Below, in pieces: positions 8,074 to 16,062 of a stretch of 56,063 nt of DNA (positions are counted from its first letter, which is position 1; each line of letters begins with the position of its first letter). Source of the stretch: Paraburkholderia sp. Ac-20340 (GTDB taxonomy: Bacteria > Pseudomonadota > Gammaproteobacteria > Burkholderiales > Burkholderiaceae); assembly GCF_017104965.1 (NCBI RefSeq), contig NZ_JAAGPR010000044.1:1-56063 (forward strand), given 5' to 3'. Position numbers and translations under genes: made by a program. The notes beneath the pieces are model-generated. The model made no database searches and was not told the origin of the DNA. It saw only the letters and a program-made list of their open reading frames with translations.

Positions 8074-8466
8074 ATGGACGAAGCCCGCGCGATTCAATTT
8101 CTTTCCGAAGTCCGCAAGCCGCTGCTCAATCTGCACAAGGCGATGCTCGATCACGAACGCGCCGAATACGAGCGCGAATTCGGCCCGACCACGCCCGCCG
8201 CATTCCTGCAGGTGCTGATCAACGGCACGGGATTTCGCTGGCTGATGCCGCTCTCGACGGTCATCGCCAATGTGGACGAAACGCTCGATGCGAAGGACGC
8301 CAAACCGGAAGACCGCGTCGGCGCGGCCGAGGGCGTGGCGGCCTTGTTCGCCGGTCAGGAATCGGCGGAATTTTTCGAGCGCTATCAGGCGCTGCTGCAG
8401 AAAAGTCCCACCGTGCTGCAACTGCACGGCGTCGTCGCGCAGTTGCTGAACGGGATCAAGAACTGA
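8074..8466 (+). CDS. Conserved hypothetical protein
   Basis: A 130-residue soluble, mostly helical, acidic protein. AGGAG lies 8 bases before the ATG at 8074; a longer frame upstream has no ribosome site. It begins MDEARAIQFLSEVRKPLLNLH and contains GTGFRWLMPLSTVIANVDE. No signal peptide, membrane segment or catalytic motif is seen. Codon use is typical of its neighbours and it looks like a real gene, but I cannot assign a function. It converges with prpR, 26 bases apart. Confidence 0.75.
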   Translation: MDEARAIQFLSEVRKPLLNLHKAMLDHERAEYEREFGPTTPAAFLQVLINGTGFRWLMPLSTVIANVDETLDAKDAKPEDRVGAAEGVAALFAGQESAEFFERYQALLQKSPTVLQLHGVVAQLLNGIKN

Positions 8467-8492
8467 AGCGGGATTGAACGCCGAAGGCCGCG

Positions 8493-10529
8493 CTATTGAT
8501 CGATTTCGCGCGCGGCTTTCTTCAGCGGGTTTTTCGCCGCGCTTTTTGCCGCGTTTTTCACCGGATTCAAGCGCCGCCACAACGTCGTCTTGCTGATGCC
8601 GAGCATCGCGCACGCGCGGTCGCGATCGCCGCCGCAAGCGTCGAGCACCGCGCGGATTTCATCGGCTTCCACGTTCAGACTGCGCTCACGCAACGTGAGC
8701 GTTTGCGCCACGCGTTCCGTGGCCCGCGGCGCGATGGCCCGCGGCGCCTCGAACACCTCCGGCGCAATCGCGCGCAAGACATCGGGCGTGAGCACATCGC
8801 CTTCGGAATCCGCGAGTTCCACCACCATGCGCTCCACCACGTTCTGCAATTCGCGTACGTTGCCCGGCCACGTGTGACGCGCCAGCGCGCCGCCAATCGC
8901 GCCCAGCGCGCGCGCCGCATCGTCCTGCGTGCGAAAGCGTAAAGCCACGCGCGTTTCGCGCCGCGCCGATTGCAGCAGCAATTCCGCCGCCAGCGGCACG
9001 ATATCGTCGAGCCGTTCGCGCAGCGGCGGAATCGCCAGATTCAAAATATTCAGCCGATAAAACAGGTCGGCGCGAAACGCCCCGCTCTCGATCTGTTCGG
9101 TGAGCGCGCGGTGCGTCGCGGCCACCACGCGCACATCGACGCGCGTGGGTTCCGTCGCGCCCAGCCGCACCACTTCGCGCTCCTGCAGCACGCGCAGCAA
9201 ACGGCTTTGCAGCGGCAAAGGCATTTCGCCGATTTCATCGAGAAACAGCGTGCCGCGATGCGCCGCCTCGATCAGCCCGACCTTGCCGCCGCGCCGCGCG
9301 CCCGTGAACGCGCCTTCCTCGTAGCCGAACAGTTCGCTCTCCAGCAGCGCCTCTGGAAACGCGCCGCAATTGATCGCGACGAACGGAAAATCGCGCCGCG
9401 GACTTTCGCGATGAATGCCCTGCGCGACCATCTCCTTGCCGGTGCCGCTTTCGCCGCGAATCAGCACGGTCGCATCGGATTTCGCGTAGCGCTGCGCAAG
9501 CTGGCGCACGCGCGCGATGCCCGGCGTCGCGCCGCTCAGATCGCCGATCCGATAACGCGCCACGAACTGCTGCGTGCGCTGGCGCGAGCGCAAGGTGCGG
9601 TCGAGCCGCTCGACCGCGCGCGATTCCTGAAACGTGAGCACGGCGCCCGTCGTGACGCCGTTATCGACCAGCGGGCCGCGATGCACGACATAGCTCACGC
9701 CGCGCAAGGTTTCGAGCGATTCGCCATCGGCGTCGGGCAGTGTGAAGGCGATGTCGGGCGCGAGCGTGGCGAGCGACTGGCCCGCCGCCGTCGCGGGATC
9801 GATGCCGAGCACGCCTGCGAGGCGCTGATTAATCGCCTCCACGCGCCCGCGCGCATCGAGCGCCACCACGCCGTCGCGCAGATGCTGCAGCACGCTGTCC
9901 AGCCGCTGACGCCGCTGCGTTTCGCGCCACGTCGCCTGCACGACTTCGAGCGCATTGTCGAAGGCCGCGCGCACCGAAGAGCGCGAATAGACAAAGAACG
10001 GCACCAGACCGAAACGCGCCGCCAGATCGTTCACATGGCCCGGCCCCACCACGGCGCCCACGCCGCGATCGCGCAGATCGAGCACGCAGGCTTCCGCGTC
10101 CTGCACGGTGCGATAGGAGGCGAACACCACGTCGATGCCGTAGGCGCTCGCGAAGCGGCGCACTTCCATCGGCGTCTCGCCATAGGTCACGAGCGCGACC
10201 AGATCGGCTTCGCGGCGCGCGCGGGCGAGCGCCTGCATCACGTCGAAGCCGGTGGGCTGCACGAGCACCACGGGCACGTCGATGCGCGACTTCAGATACG
10301 TGCCGTTCGAGCCGGCCGCCACCACCACGTCCGGGCGCTGATTCGGCCCGGCTGCGGCGATTTCGGCGATCGCTTCCTCGAAGCCGCGCGGCACCACGCG
10401 CAGATCGGCGAGTTCGTCGTATTCGCCCGCGATGTCGCGAAACAGATCGCGCAGACGGCTGATGCCCATCGCCCAGACGCGCGGGCGGAACGGTTCGGAG
10501 GCGGTGGGAAAACGGTTGATCGGATTCAT
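8493..10529 (-). CDS. prpR: Sigma-54-dependent propionate catabolism activator PrpR
   Basis: 678 residues: an N-terminal PrpR_N sensor (about 10-190, which in the family senses 2-methylcitrate), a PAS-like region (about 200-310), a sigma-54 AAA+ domain (about 325-560) with Walker A GESGTGKEM, intact GAFTGA, and FLDEIGEMPL, then a Fis-type helix-turn-helix (DRACAMLGISKTTLWRRL). Intact GAFTGA means it can engage sigma-54. The start at 10529 lies next to the GATTTCA repeats, so autoregulation is likely. An odd feature is a basic Ala/Lys-rich tail of about 20 residues after the HTH. It is divergent from prpB. Confidence 0.95.
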   Translation of the reverse strand: MNPINRFPTASEPFRPRVWAMGISRLRDLFRDIAGEYDELADLRVVPRGFEEAIAEIAAAGPNQRPDVVVAAGSNGTYLKSRIDVPVVLVQPTGFDVMQALARARREADLVALVTYGETPMEVRRFASAYGIDVVFASYRTVQDAEACVLDLRDRGVGAVVGPGHVNDLAARFGLVPFFVYSRSSVRAAFDNALEVVQATWRETQRRQRLDSVLQHLRDGVVALDARGRVEAINQRLAGVLGIDPATAAGQSLATLAPDIAFTLPDADGESLETLRGVSYVVHRGPLVDNGVTTGAVLTFQESRAVERLDRTLRSRQRTQQFVARYRIGDLSGATPGIARVRQLAQRYAKSDATVLIRGESGTGKEMVAQGIHRESPRRDFPFVAINCGAFPEALLESELFGYEEGAFTGARRGGKVGLIEAAHRGTLFLDEIGEMPLPLQSRLLRVLQEREVVRLGATEPTRVDVRVVAATHRALTEQIESGAFRADLFYRLNILNLAIPPLRERLDDIVPLAAELLLQSARRETRVALRFRTQDDAARALGAIGGALARHTWPGNVRELQNVVERMVVELADSEGDVLTPDVLRAIAPEVFEAPRAIAPRATERVAQTLTLRERSLNVEADEIRAVLDACGGDRDRACAMLGISKTTLWRRLNPVKNAAKSAAKNPLKKAAREIDQ

Positions 10530-10559
10530 GGACGGCTCGGGCGGCGCGCACGGCAGCAG

Positions 10560-10616
10560 GATTTCACGTGGATTTCATTATCGCGCTTCGATTTCAAATT
10601 TGAAATCCAGATTTCA
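10560..10616. promoter_or_regulatory. GATTTCA repeat array, probable PrpR upstream activating site
   Basis: Four copies of GATTTCA on the + strand (10560-10566, 10571-10577, 10590-10596, 10610-10616) and one on the minus strand (10601-10607). Copies at 10590-10607 form a perfect 18-bp palindrome, GATTTCAAATTTGAAATC. Spacings of about 11 and 19 bases suit binding along the helix. The array sits about 90 bases upstream of the sigma-54 promoter and beside the prpR start. Confidence 0.7.
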
Positions 10617-10703
10617 CAGGAGAAATCGGGGCGAGAACCCCATCGGCGGCGTTCGGGCGCAAAATCAACGTCTTAGAGAACGCAGTGGCCACCGCCTTCG
10701 CGC

Positions 10704-10719
10704 TGGCACGGTATCTGCA
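10704..10719 (+). promoter_or_regulatory. Sigma-54 (-24/-12) promoter of the prp operon
   Basis: TGGCACG-GTAT-CTGCA matches the consensus TGGCACG-N4-TTGCW except for one T to C change. The invariant GG (10705-10706) and GC (10717-10718) have the required spacing. Predicted transcription begins near 10730, about 20 bases before prpB. Confidence 0.8.
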
Positions 10720-10752
10720 GTAAGAGCGTCGATTCCTTCGGAGACTTCACGC

Positions 10753-11643
10753 ATGAACAGCAAAACCCCCGCAAGCGCCGGCGCGAAATTCCGCGCGGCC
10801 GTGGCTGCCGAACAACCGCTGCAGGTCGTGGGCGCGATCACCGCCTACGCCGCCAAACTGGCCGAGCAGACCGGCTTCAAGGCCGTTTATCTGTCCGGCG
10901 GCGGCGTGGCCGCCAACTCGCTGGGCGTACCCGATCTGGGCATCAGCACGATGGACGATGTGCTGATCGACGCGCGCCGCATCACCGACGCCGTGGACAT
11001 TCCGCTGATGGTCGATATCGACACCGGCTGGGGCGGCGCCTTCAACATCGCGCGCACGGTCAAGTCCTTCATCAAGGCGGGCGTCGCGGCCGTGCACATG
11101 GAAGACCAGGTGGGCCAGAAGCGCTGCGGCCATCGCCCGAACAAGGAAGTCGTGCCGACCGACGAAATGGTGGACCGCGTGAAGGCCGCCGTGGACGCGC
11201 GCACCGACGACGGCTTCGTCATCATGGCCCGCACCGATGCGGCCGCCGTGGAAGGCATCGACGCCGCCATCGAGCGCGCCGTCGCCTACGTGGAAGCGGG
11301 CGCGGACATGATCTTCCCCGAAGCCATGAAAACGCTCGACGACTACCGCCGTTTTCGCGCCGCCGTGAAGGTGCCGATTCTCGCGAACCTGACCGAATTC
11401 GGCTCGACGCCGTTCTTCACGACCGAAGAACTCAAGAGCGCGAATGTGGACATCGCCCTTTACTGCTGCGGCGCCTATCGCGCCATGAACGCGGCCGCGC
11501 TGAACTTCTACGAGACGGTCAAGCGCGACGGCACGCAGAAAGCCGCCGTATCGACGATGCAGTCGCGTGAAGATCTGTACCGATACCTCGGCTATCACGA
11601 ATACGAAGACAAGCTCGACGCGCTGTTCGCATCGAAGAAGTAA
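10753..11643 (+). CDS. prpB: 2-methylisocitrate lyase
   Basis: 296 residues. PrpB splits 2-methylisocitrate into pyruvate and succinate, the last step of the methylcitrate cycle. The start ATG at 10753 has GGAGA 8 bases upstream. Family motifs are YLSGGGVAANSLGVPDLG, the metal-site DIDTGWGG, the signature KRCGHRPNKE with the catalytic Cys, and FVIMARTDAAAVEG. It is the first gene of the operon, just downstream of the sigma-54 promoter; prpC follows after 53 bases. Confidence 0.96.
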   Translation: MNSKTPASAGAKFRAAVAAEQPLQVVGAITAYAAKLAEQTGFKAVYLSGGGVAANSLGVPDLGISTMDDVLIDARRITDAVDIPLMVDIDTGWGGAFNIARTVKSFIKAGVAAVHMEDQVGQKRCGHRPNKEVVPTDEMVDRVKAAVDARTDDGFVIMARTDAAAVEGIDAAIERAVAYVEAGADMIFPEAMKTLDDYRRFRAAVKVPILANLTEFGSTPFFTTEELKSANVDIALYCCGAYRAMNAAALNFYETVKRDGTQKAAVSTMQSREDLYRYLGYHEYEDKLDALFASKK

Positions 11644-11696
11644 CGCCGCATAGCGCGCCCCACTATTTGCCTATCAGATCGAGAGAGGAAGACACC

Positions 11697-12863
11697 ATGA
11701 GCGAAACGGACAACACCACGCAAAGCGCCGGCGGTTTCAAGCCGAAGAAGTCGGTTGCGCTGTCGGGCGTGGCGGCGGGCAACACGGCGCTGTGCACCGT
11801 GGGCCGCACCGGCAACGACCTGCACTATCGCGGCTACGACATTCTGGATCTGGCCACGGCCTGCGAATTCGAGGAAGTCGCGTATCTGCTGGTGCACGGC
11901 AAGCTGCCGAACACCGCCGAACTGGCCGCCTACAAGACGAAGCTCAAGGCGCTGCGCGGCCTGCCCGCGAACGTGAAGGCGGCGCTCGAATGGGTGCCGG
12001 CTTCGGCGCATCCGATGGACGTGATGCGCACGGGCGTGTCGGTGCTCGGCACCGTGCTGCCGGAAAAGGACGATCACAACCTGCCGGGCGCGCGCGATAT
12101 CGCCGATCGCCTGATGGCTTCGCTCGGCTCGATGCTGCTGTACTGGTATCACTACTCGCACAACGGCAAGCGCATCGAAGTGGAAACCGACGACGACTCG
12201 ATCGGCGGCCATTTCCTGCATCTGCTGCATGGCGTGGAGCCGTCGAAGTCGTGGGTCGATGCGATGCACGTTTCGCTGAACCTGTACGCCGAACACGAGT
12301 TCAACGCCTCGACCTTTACCGGCCGCGTGATCGCGGGCACGGGCGCGGATATCTACTCGGCCATCACTGGCGCGATCGGCGCGCTGCGCGGCCCGAAGCA
12401 CGGCGGCGCGAACGAAGTGGCGTTCGAAATCCAGTCGCGTTACGAAGACCCGGATCAGGCGGAAGCCGACATCCGCGCGCGCGTCGAGAAGAAGGAAGTC
12501 GTGATTGGCTTCGGCCATCCGGTCTATACGATCTCGGACCCGCGCAACAAGGTCATCAAGGAAGTCGCGAAGAAGCTCTCGAAGGAACAGTCGAACCTGA
12601 AGCTGTTCGATATCGCCGAGCGTCTCGAATCGACGATGTGGGACGTCAAGAAGATGTTCCCGAACCTCGACTGGTTCAGCGCGGTTTCGTATCACATGAT
12701 GGGCGTGCCGACCGCGATGTTCACGCCGCTGTTCGTGATTGCGCGTACGGCAGGCTGGAGCGCGCACATCATCGAACAGCGCGTCGACAACAAGATCATC
12801 CGCCCGAGCGCCAATTACACCGGGCCGGAAAACCTGAAGTTCGTGCCGATCGGCAAGCGCTGA
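11697..12863 (+). CDS. prpC: 2-methylcitrate synthase
   Basis: 388 residues, citrate-synthase fold; condenses propionyl-CoA with oxaloacetate. GAGAGGAAG precedes the ATG at 11697. Family landmarks are LHYRGYDILDLA, HNLPGARDIADRL, the active-site stretch LNLYAEHEFNASTF, GPKHGGANE and IGFGHPVYTISDPRN. The close run after prpB, and acnD downstream, identify it as the methylcitrate rather than housekeeping citrate enzyme. Confidence 0.96.
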   Translation: MSETDNTTQSAGGFKPKKSVALSGVAAGNTALCTVGRTGNDLHYRGYDILDLATACEFEEVAYLLVHGKLPNTAELAAYKTKLKALRGLPANVKAALEWVPASAHPMDVMRTGVSVLGTVLPEKDDHNLPGARDIADRLMASLGSMLLYWYHYSHNGKRIEVETDDDSIGGHFLHLLHGVEPSKSWVDAMHVSLNLYAEHEFNASTFTGRVIAGTGADIYSAITGAIGALRGPKHGGANEVAFEIQSRYEDPDQAEADIRARVEKKEVVIGFGHPVYTISDPRNKVIKEVAKKLSKEQSNLKLFDIAERLESTMWDVKKMFPNLDWFSAVSYHMMGVPTAMFTPLFVIARTAGWSAHIIEQRVDNKIIRPSANYTGPENLKFVPIGKR

Positions 12864-12883
12864 TACGCGCGTTTCGTGCTCGC

Positions 12884-12919
12884 CAGTCGTCCGGATGGCA
12901 TAGGCCGTCTGGACGACTG
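12884..12919. repeat. Long hairpin between prpC and acnD
   Basis: A 15-bp stem (12884-12898 with 12905-12919, outer 9 bp CAGTCGTCC/GGACGACTG perfect, two G-T pairs inside) with a 6-base loop. No T run follows, so it is more likely an mRNA-stability or processing element that sets prpBC versus acnD-prpF levels than a terminator. Confidence 0.6.
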
Positions 12920-13006
12920 CAAGACGGCGGCGCGCTCGCATAGAGTGGAGTCATCGCCCAGGCCTCGTGCCGCCGCAACCCTATTCAAACTATTGGTCCC
13001 CCAGCC

Positions 13007-15601
13007 GTGAATACCGCCCATCGCAAAGCCCTGCCCGGCACCCGGCTCGATTACTTCGACGCGCGCGAAGCCGTCGAGGCCATCCAGCCCGGCGCCTGGG
13101 ACACGTTGCCCTACACCTCGCGCGTGCTCGCCGAAAACCTCGTGCGCCGCTGCGAGCCCGCTACCCTGGCCGCTTCGCTCGAACAGCTCATCGAGCGCAA
13201 GCGCGACCTCGATTTCCCGTGGTATCCCGCGCGCGTGGTCTGCCACGACATCCTCGGACAAACCGCGCTGGTCGACCTCGCGGGCCTGCGCGACGCCATC
13301 GCCGATCAAGGCGGCGATCCTGCCAAGGTCAATCCGGTCGTGCCGGTTCAGTTGATCGTCGATCACTCGCTCGCGGTGGAATGCGGCGGCTTCGATCCGC
13401 AGGCGTTCGAGAAGAACCGTGCGATCGAAGATCGCCGTAACGAAGACCGCTTCGACTTCATCAACTGGACGAAGAAAGCGTTCAAGAACGTCGACGTGAT
13501 CCCGCCGGGCAACGGCATCATGCACCAGATCAATCTGGAGAAGATGTCGCCGGTGATCGGCGTGAGCAACGGCGTCGCCTACCCCGACACCTGCGTGGGC
13601 ACCGACAGCCACACGCCGCACGTGGATGCGCTGGGCGTGATCGCCATCGGCGTGGGCGGGCTGGAAGCGGAAAACGTCATGCTGGGCCGCGCTTCGTGGA
13701 TGCGCCTGCCGGATATCGTCGGCGTGGAGCTCACGGGCAAGCGCCAGCCGGGCATCACGGCCACGGACATCGTGCTCGCGCTCACCGAATTCCTGCGCAA
13801 GGAAAAGGTGGTGGGCGCGTATCTGGAGTTTCGCGGCGCAGGCGCGTCGAGCCTCACGCTGGGTGACCGCGCGACAATCTCGAACATGGCGCCCGAATAT
13901 GGCGCCACGGCGGCGATGTTCTTCATCGACAACCAGACGCTCGACTATCTGCGCCTGACGGGCCGCGAGGAAGAGCAGGTGAAGCTGGTGGAAACCTACG
14001 CGAAGACCGTTGGCCTGTGGGCCGATGCGCTCGCGAACGCGCAATACGAGCGCACGCTCACGTTCGATCTGTCGAGCGTCGTGCGCAATATGGCGGGCCC
14101 GTCGAACCCGCACAAGCGCCTGCCGGTTTCTGCGCTGGCCGAGCGCGGCATCGCGGGCAAGTGGGAAGACACGCCGGGACAGATGCCGGATGGCGCGGTC
14201 ATCATCGCCGCGATTACGAGTTGCACGAACACCAGCAACCCGCGCAACGTGATCGCGGCGGCGCTGCTGGCGCGCAACGCGAACGCGCGCGGCCTCACGC
14301 GCAAGCCGTGGGTGAAGAGCTCGCTGGCGCCGGGATCGAAGGCGGTCGAACTGTATCTGGAAGAAGCGAAGCTGCTGCCGGATCTGGAGAAGCTGGGCTT
14401 TGGCATCGTCGCATTTGCGTGTACGACGTGTAACGGCATGTCGGGCGCGCTCGATCCGAAGATCCAGCAGGAGATTGTCGATCGCGACCTGTACGCGACT
14501 GCGGTGCTCTCGGGCAACCGCAACTTCGACGGGCGGATTCATCCGTACGCGAAGCAGGCGTTTCTGGCCTCGCCGCCGCTGGTGGTGGCGTATGCGATTG
14601 CGGGCACGATCCGCTTCGACATCGAGAAAGACTCGCTTGGCAAGGATCAGAACGGCCAGCCGGTTTATCTGAAAGACCTCTGGCCGAGCGACGAGGAAAT
14701 CGACGCAATCGTGGCGCAAAGCGTGAAGCCCGAGCAGTTCCGCAAGGTGTACGAACCGATGTTCGCGGTGACGGCCGCCAGCGGCGAAACCACGGACCCG
14801 CTGTACGACTGGCGCGCGCAAAGCACCTACATCCGCCGGCCGCCGTACTGGGAAGGCGCGTTGGCGGGCGAACGCACGTTGCGCGGATTGCGACCGTTGG
14901 CGGTGCTGGGCGACAACATCACGACCGACCATCTTTCGCCGTCGAATGCGATCCTGCTGGACAGCGCGGCGGGCGAATACCTCGCGAAAATGGGTCTGCC
15001 GGAAGAGGACTTCAACTCGTACGCAACGCACCGCGGCGACCACCTGACGGCGCAGCGCGCGACCTTCGCAAACCCGACGCTGATCAACGAGATGGCCGTC
15101 GTGGACGGCGTGCAAAAGAAGGGCTCGCTCGCTCGCGTGGAGCCGGAAGGCAAGGTAGTGCGCATGTGGGAAGCGATCGAAACGTACATGGACCGCAAGC
15201 AGCCGCTGATTATTGTTGCGGGTGCGGACTACGGCCAGGGATCGTCGCGTGACTGGGCGGCGAAGGGCGTGCGACTGGCGGGTGTGGAAGCGATCGTGGC
15301 GGAGGGCTTCGAGCGCATTCACCGCACGAACCTGATCGGCATGGGCGTATTGCCGCTGGAATTCAAGGCGGGCACGAACCGCACGACGCTGGGCATCGAC
15401 GGCACGGAGACGTTCAACGTGATTGGCGAGCGCAAACCCCGAGCGGACCTGACGCTGGTAATCGAGCGCAAAAACGGCGAACGCGTTGAAGTGCCGGTAA
15501 CGTGCAGACTGGACACGGCGGAAGAAGTATCGATCTACGAAGCAGGCGGCGTACTGCAGCGCTTCGCACAAGACTTCCTCGAATCGTCACAGTCAGCATA
15601 A
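13007..15601 (+). CDS. acnD: Fe/S-dependent 2-methylcitrate dehydratase (AcnD)
   Basis: 864 residues, aconitase superfamily. AcnD dehydrates 2-methylcitrate to a 2-methylaconitate isomer that PrpF then isomerises, so acnD and prpF replace prpD. The 4Fe-4S ligands are the Cys in TSCTNTSNPRN and the pair in FACTTCNGMSG. Substrate-binding motifs include GIMHQINLEK, CVGTDSHTPH and YGQGSSRDWAAKG. The start is GTG at 13007; no strong ribosome site is visible and no earlier in-frame start exists. The stop is followed after 14 bases by the left repeat of the DUF559 cassette. Confidence 0.95.
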   Translation: MNTAHRKALPGTRLDYFDAREAVEAIQPGAWDTLPYTSRVLAENLVRRCEPATLAASLEQLIERKRDLDFPWYPARVVCHDILGQTALVDLAGLRDAIADQGGDPAKVNPVVPVQLIVDHSLAVECGGFDPQAFEKNRAIEDRRNEDRFDFINWTKKAFKNVDVIPPGNGIMHQINLEKMSPVIGVSNGVAYPDTCVGTDSHTPHVDALGVIAIGVGGLEAENVMLGRASWMRLPDIVGVELTGKRQPGITATDIVLALTEFLRKEKVVGAYLEFRGAGASSLTLGDRATISNMAPEYGATAAMFFIDNQTLDYLRLTGREEEQVKLVETYAKTVGLWADALANAQYERTLTFDLSSVVRNMAGPSNPHKRLPVSALAERGIAGKWEDTPGQMPDGAVIIAAITSCTNTSNPRNVIAAALLARNANARGLTRKPWVKSSLAPGSKAVELYLEEAKLLPDLEKLGFGIVAFACTTCNGMSGALDPKIQQEIVDRDLYATAVLSGNRNFDGRIHPYAKQAFLASPPLVVAYAIAGTIRFDIEKDSLGKDQNGQPVYLKDLWPSDEEIDAIVAQSVKPEQFRKVYEPMFAVTAASGETTDPLYDWRAQSTYIRRPPYWEGALAGERTLRGLRPLAVLGDNITTDHLSPSNAILLDSAAGEYLAKMGLPEEDFNSYATHRGDHLTAQRATFANPTLINEMAVVDGVQKKGSLARVEPEGKVVRMWEAIETYMDRKQPLIIVAGADYGQGSSRDWAAKGVRLAGVEAIVAEGFERIHRTNLIGMGVLPLEFKAGTNRTTLGIDGTETFNVIGERKPRADLTLVIERKNGERVEVPVTCRLDTAEEVSIYEAGGVLQRFAQDFLESSQSA

Positions 15602-15615
15602 CCACCACGAGAAAG

Positions 15616-15652
15616 CCCCTCTCCCAGGGGAGAGGGGTTGGGGAGAGGGGGG
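15616..15652 (+). repeat. Left inverted repeat of the DUF559 cassette
   Basis: A C/G-skewed 37-mer. CCCCTCTCCC and GGGAGAGGGG form a near-perfect hairpin (15616-15637), followed by TTGGGGAGAGGGGGG. Its reverse complement matches 15999-16036 with one substitution and one or two single-base indels. Confidence 0.85.
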
Positions 15653-15663
15653 AGCGTGATCCA

Positions 15664-16062
15664 ATGAACCAACTAGCGCAAGCACGCCACCTCCGCAAAA
15701 ACATGACCGAAGCCGAGCGCCTGCTCTGGCGTCACCTCCGCGCTCACCGCCTCTGCGGCGAGAAGTTTCGCCGACAGCATCCCATCGGCCCTTACATCGT
15801 CGATTTCATGCATTGCGGCGCGCGCGTAGTCATCGAAGCAGACGGCGGACACCACAACGGCCGCGCGAGCGAAGCAGCACGCGACGCCTGGTTCCAACAC
15901 CGCGGCCACACCGTCTTGCGCTTCTGGAACAACGAGATATTGCAGAACGTCGATGGGGTGCTTGAGGTGATTTCGGCTACGGTTAGCCAGACCACTCGCC
16001 CCCTCTCCCCCAACCCCTCTCCCTCTGGGAGCGGGGAGGCAAAACACTTGGGATTTTCATGA
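15664..16062 (+). CDS. DUF559 (Vsr-like) endonuclease-domain protein
   Basis: 132 residues starting at ATG 15664. The core matches DUF559, a PD-(D/E)XK/very-short-patch-repair-like nuclease domain: RKNMTEAERLLWRHLRAHRL, EKFRRQHPIGPYIVDF, VVIEADGGHHNG, and HTVLRFWNNEILQNVDGVLE. The acidic residues of IVDF and IEADGGHH are the likely metal ligands. The frame then runs through the right repeat as PLSPNPSPSGSGEAKHLGFS, and its stop overlaps the prpF start (ATGA). A preceding GGGAG-rich repeat may act as the ribosome site. Family function is unproven; DNA nicking or repair is inferred. Confidence 0.9.
   Translation: MNQLAQARHLRKNMTEAERLLWRHLRAHRLCGEKFRRQHPIGPYIVDFMHCGARVVIEADGGHHNGRASEAARDAWFQHRGHTVLRFWNNEILQNVDGVLEVISATVSQTTRPLSPNPSPSGSGEAKHLGFS
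15999..16036 (-). repeat. Right inverted repeat of the DUF559 cassette
   Basis: Inverse copy of the left repeat. It contains its own hairpin, CCCCTCTCCC (16014-16023) with GGGAGCGGGG (16027-16036), one mismatch and loop TCT. It is translated as the C-terminal tail of the DUF559 protein. Confidence 0.85.

Larger units (their letters stand above)
15616..16036 (+). mobile_element. DUF559 nuclease cassette with terminal inverted repeats
   Basis: About 420 bp: left repeat, a single nuclease gene, right repeat in inverted orientation. It interrupts the acnD-prpF junction, which is usually tight in this family of operons. No transposase and no clear target-site duplication are visible (flanks GAGAAAG and GCAAAAC share only AAA). 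Calling it mobile is an inference from the inverted repeats, single cargo gene and location. Confidence 0.6.

Noticed and set aside
12815..15571. A very long open frame (over 900 codons) antisense to acnD
   Set aside because: Arg/Ala/His-rich shadow of a high-GC gene; acnD on the other strand has unmistakable aconitase motifs. The same applies to long antisense frames opposite 4963-7206, 8493-10529, 35381-37255 and 43805-45331.
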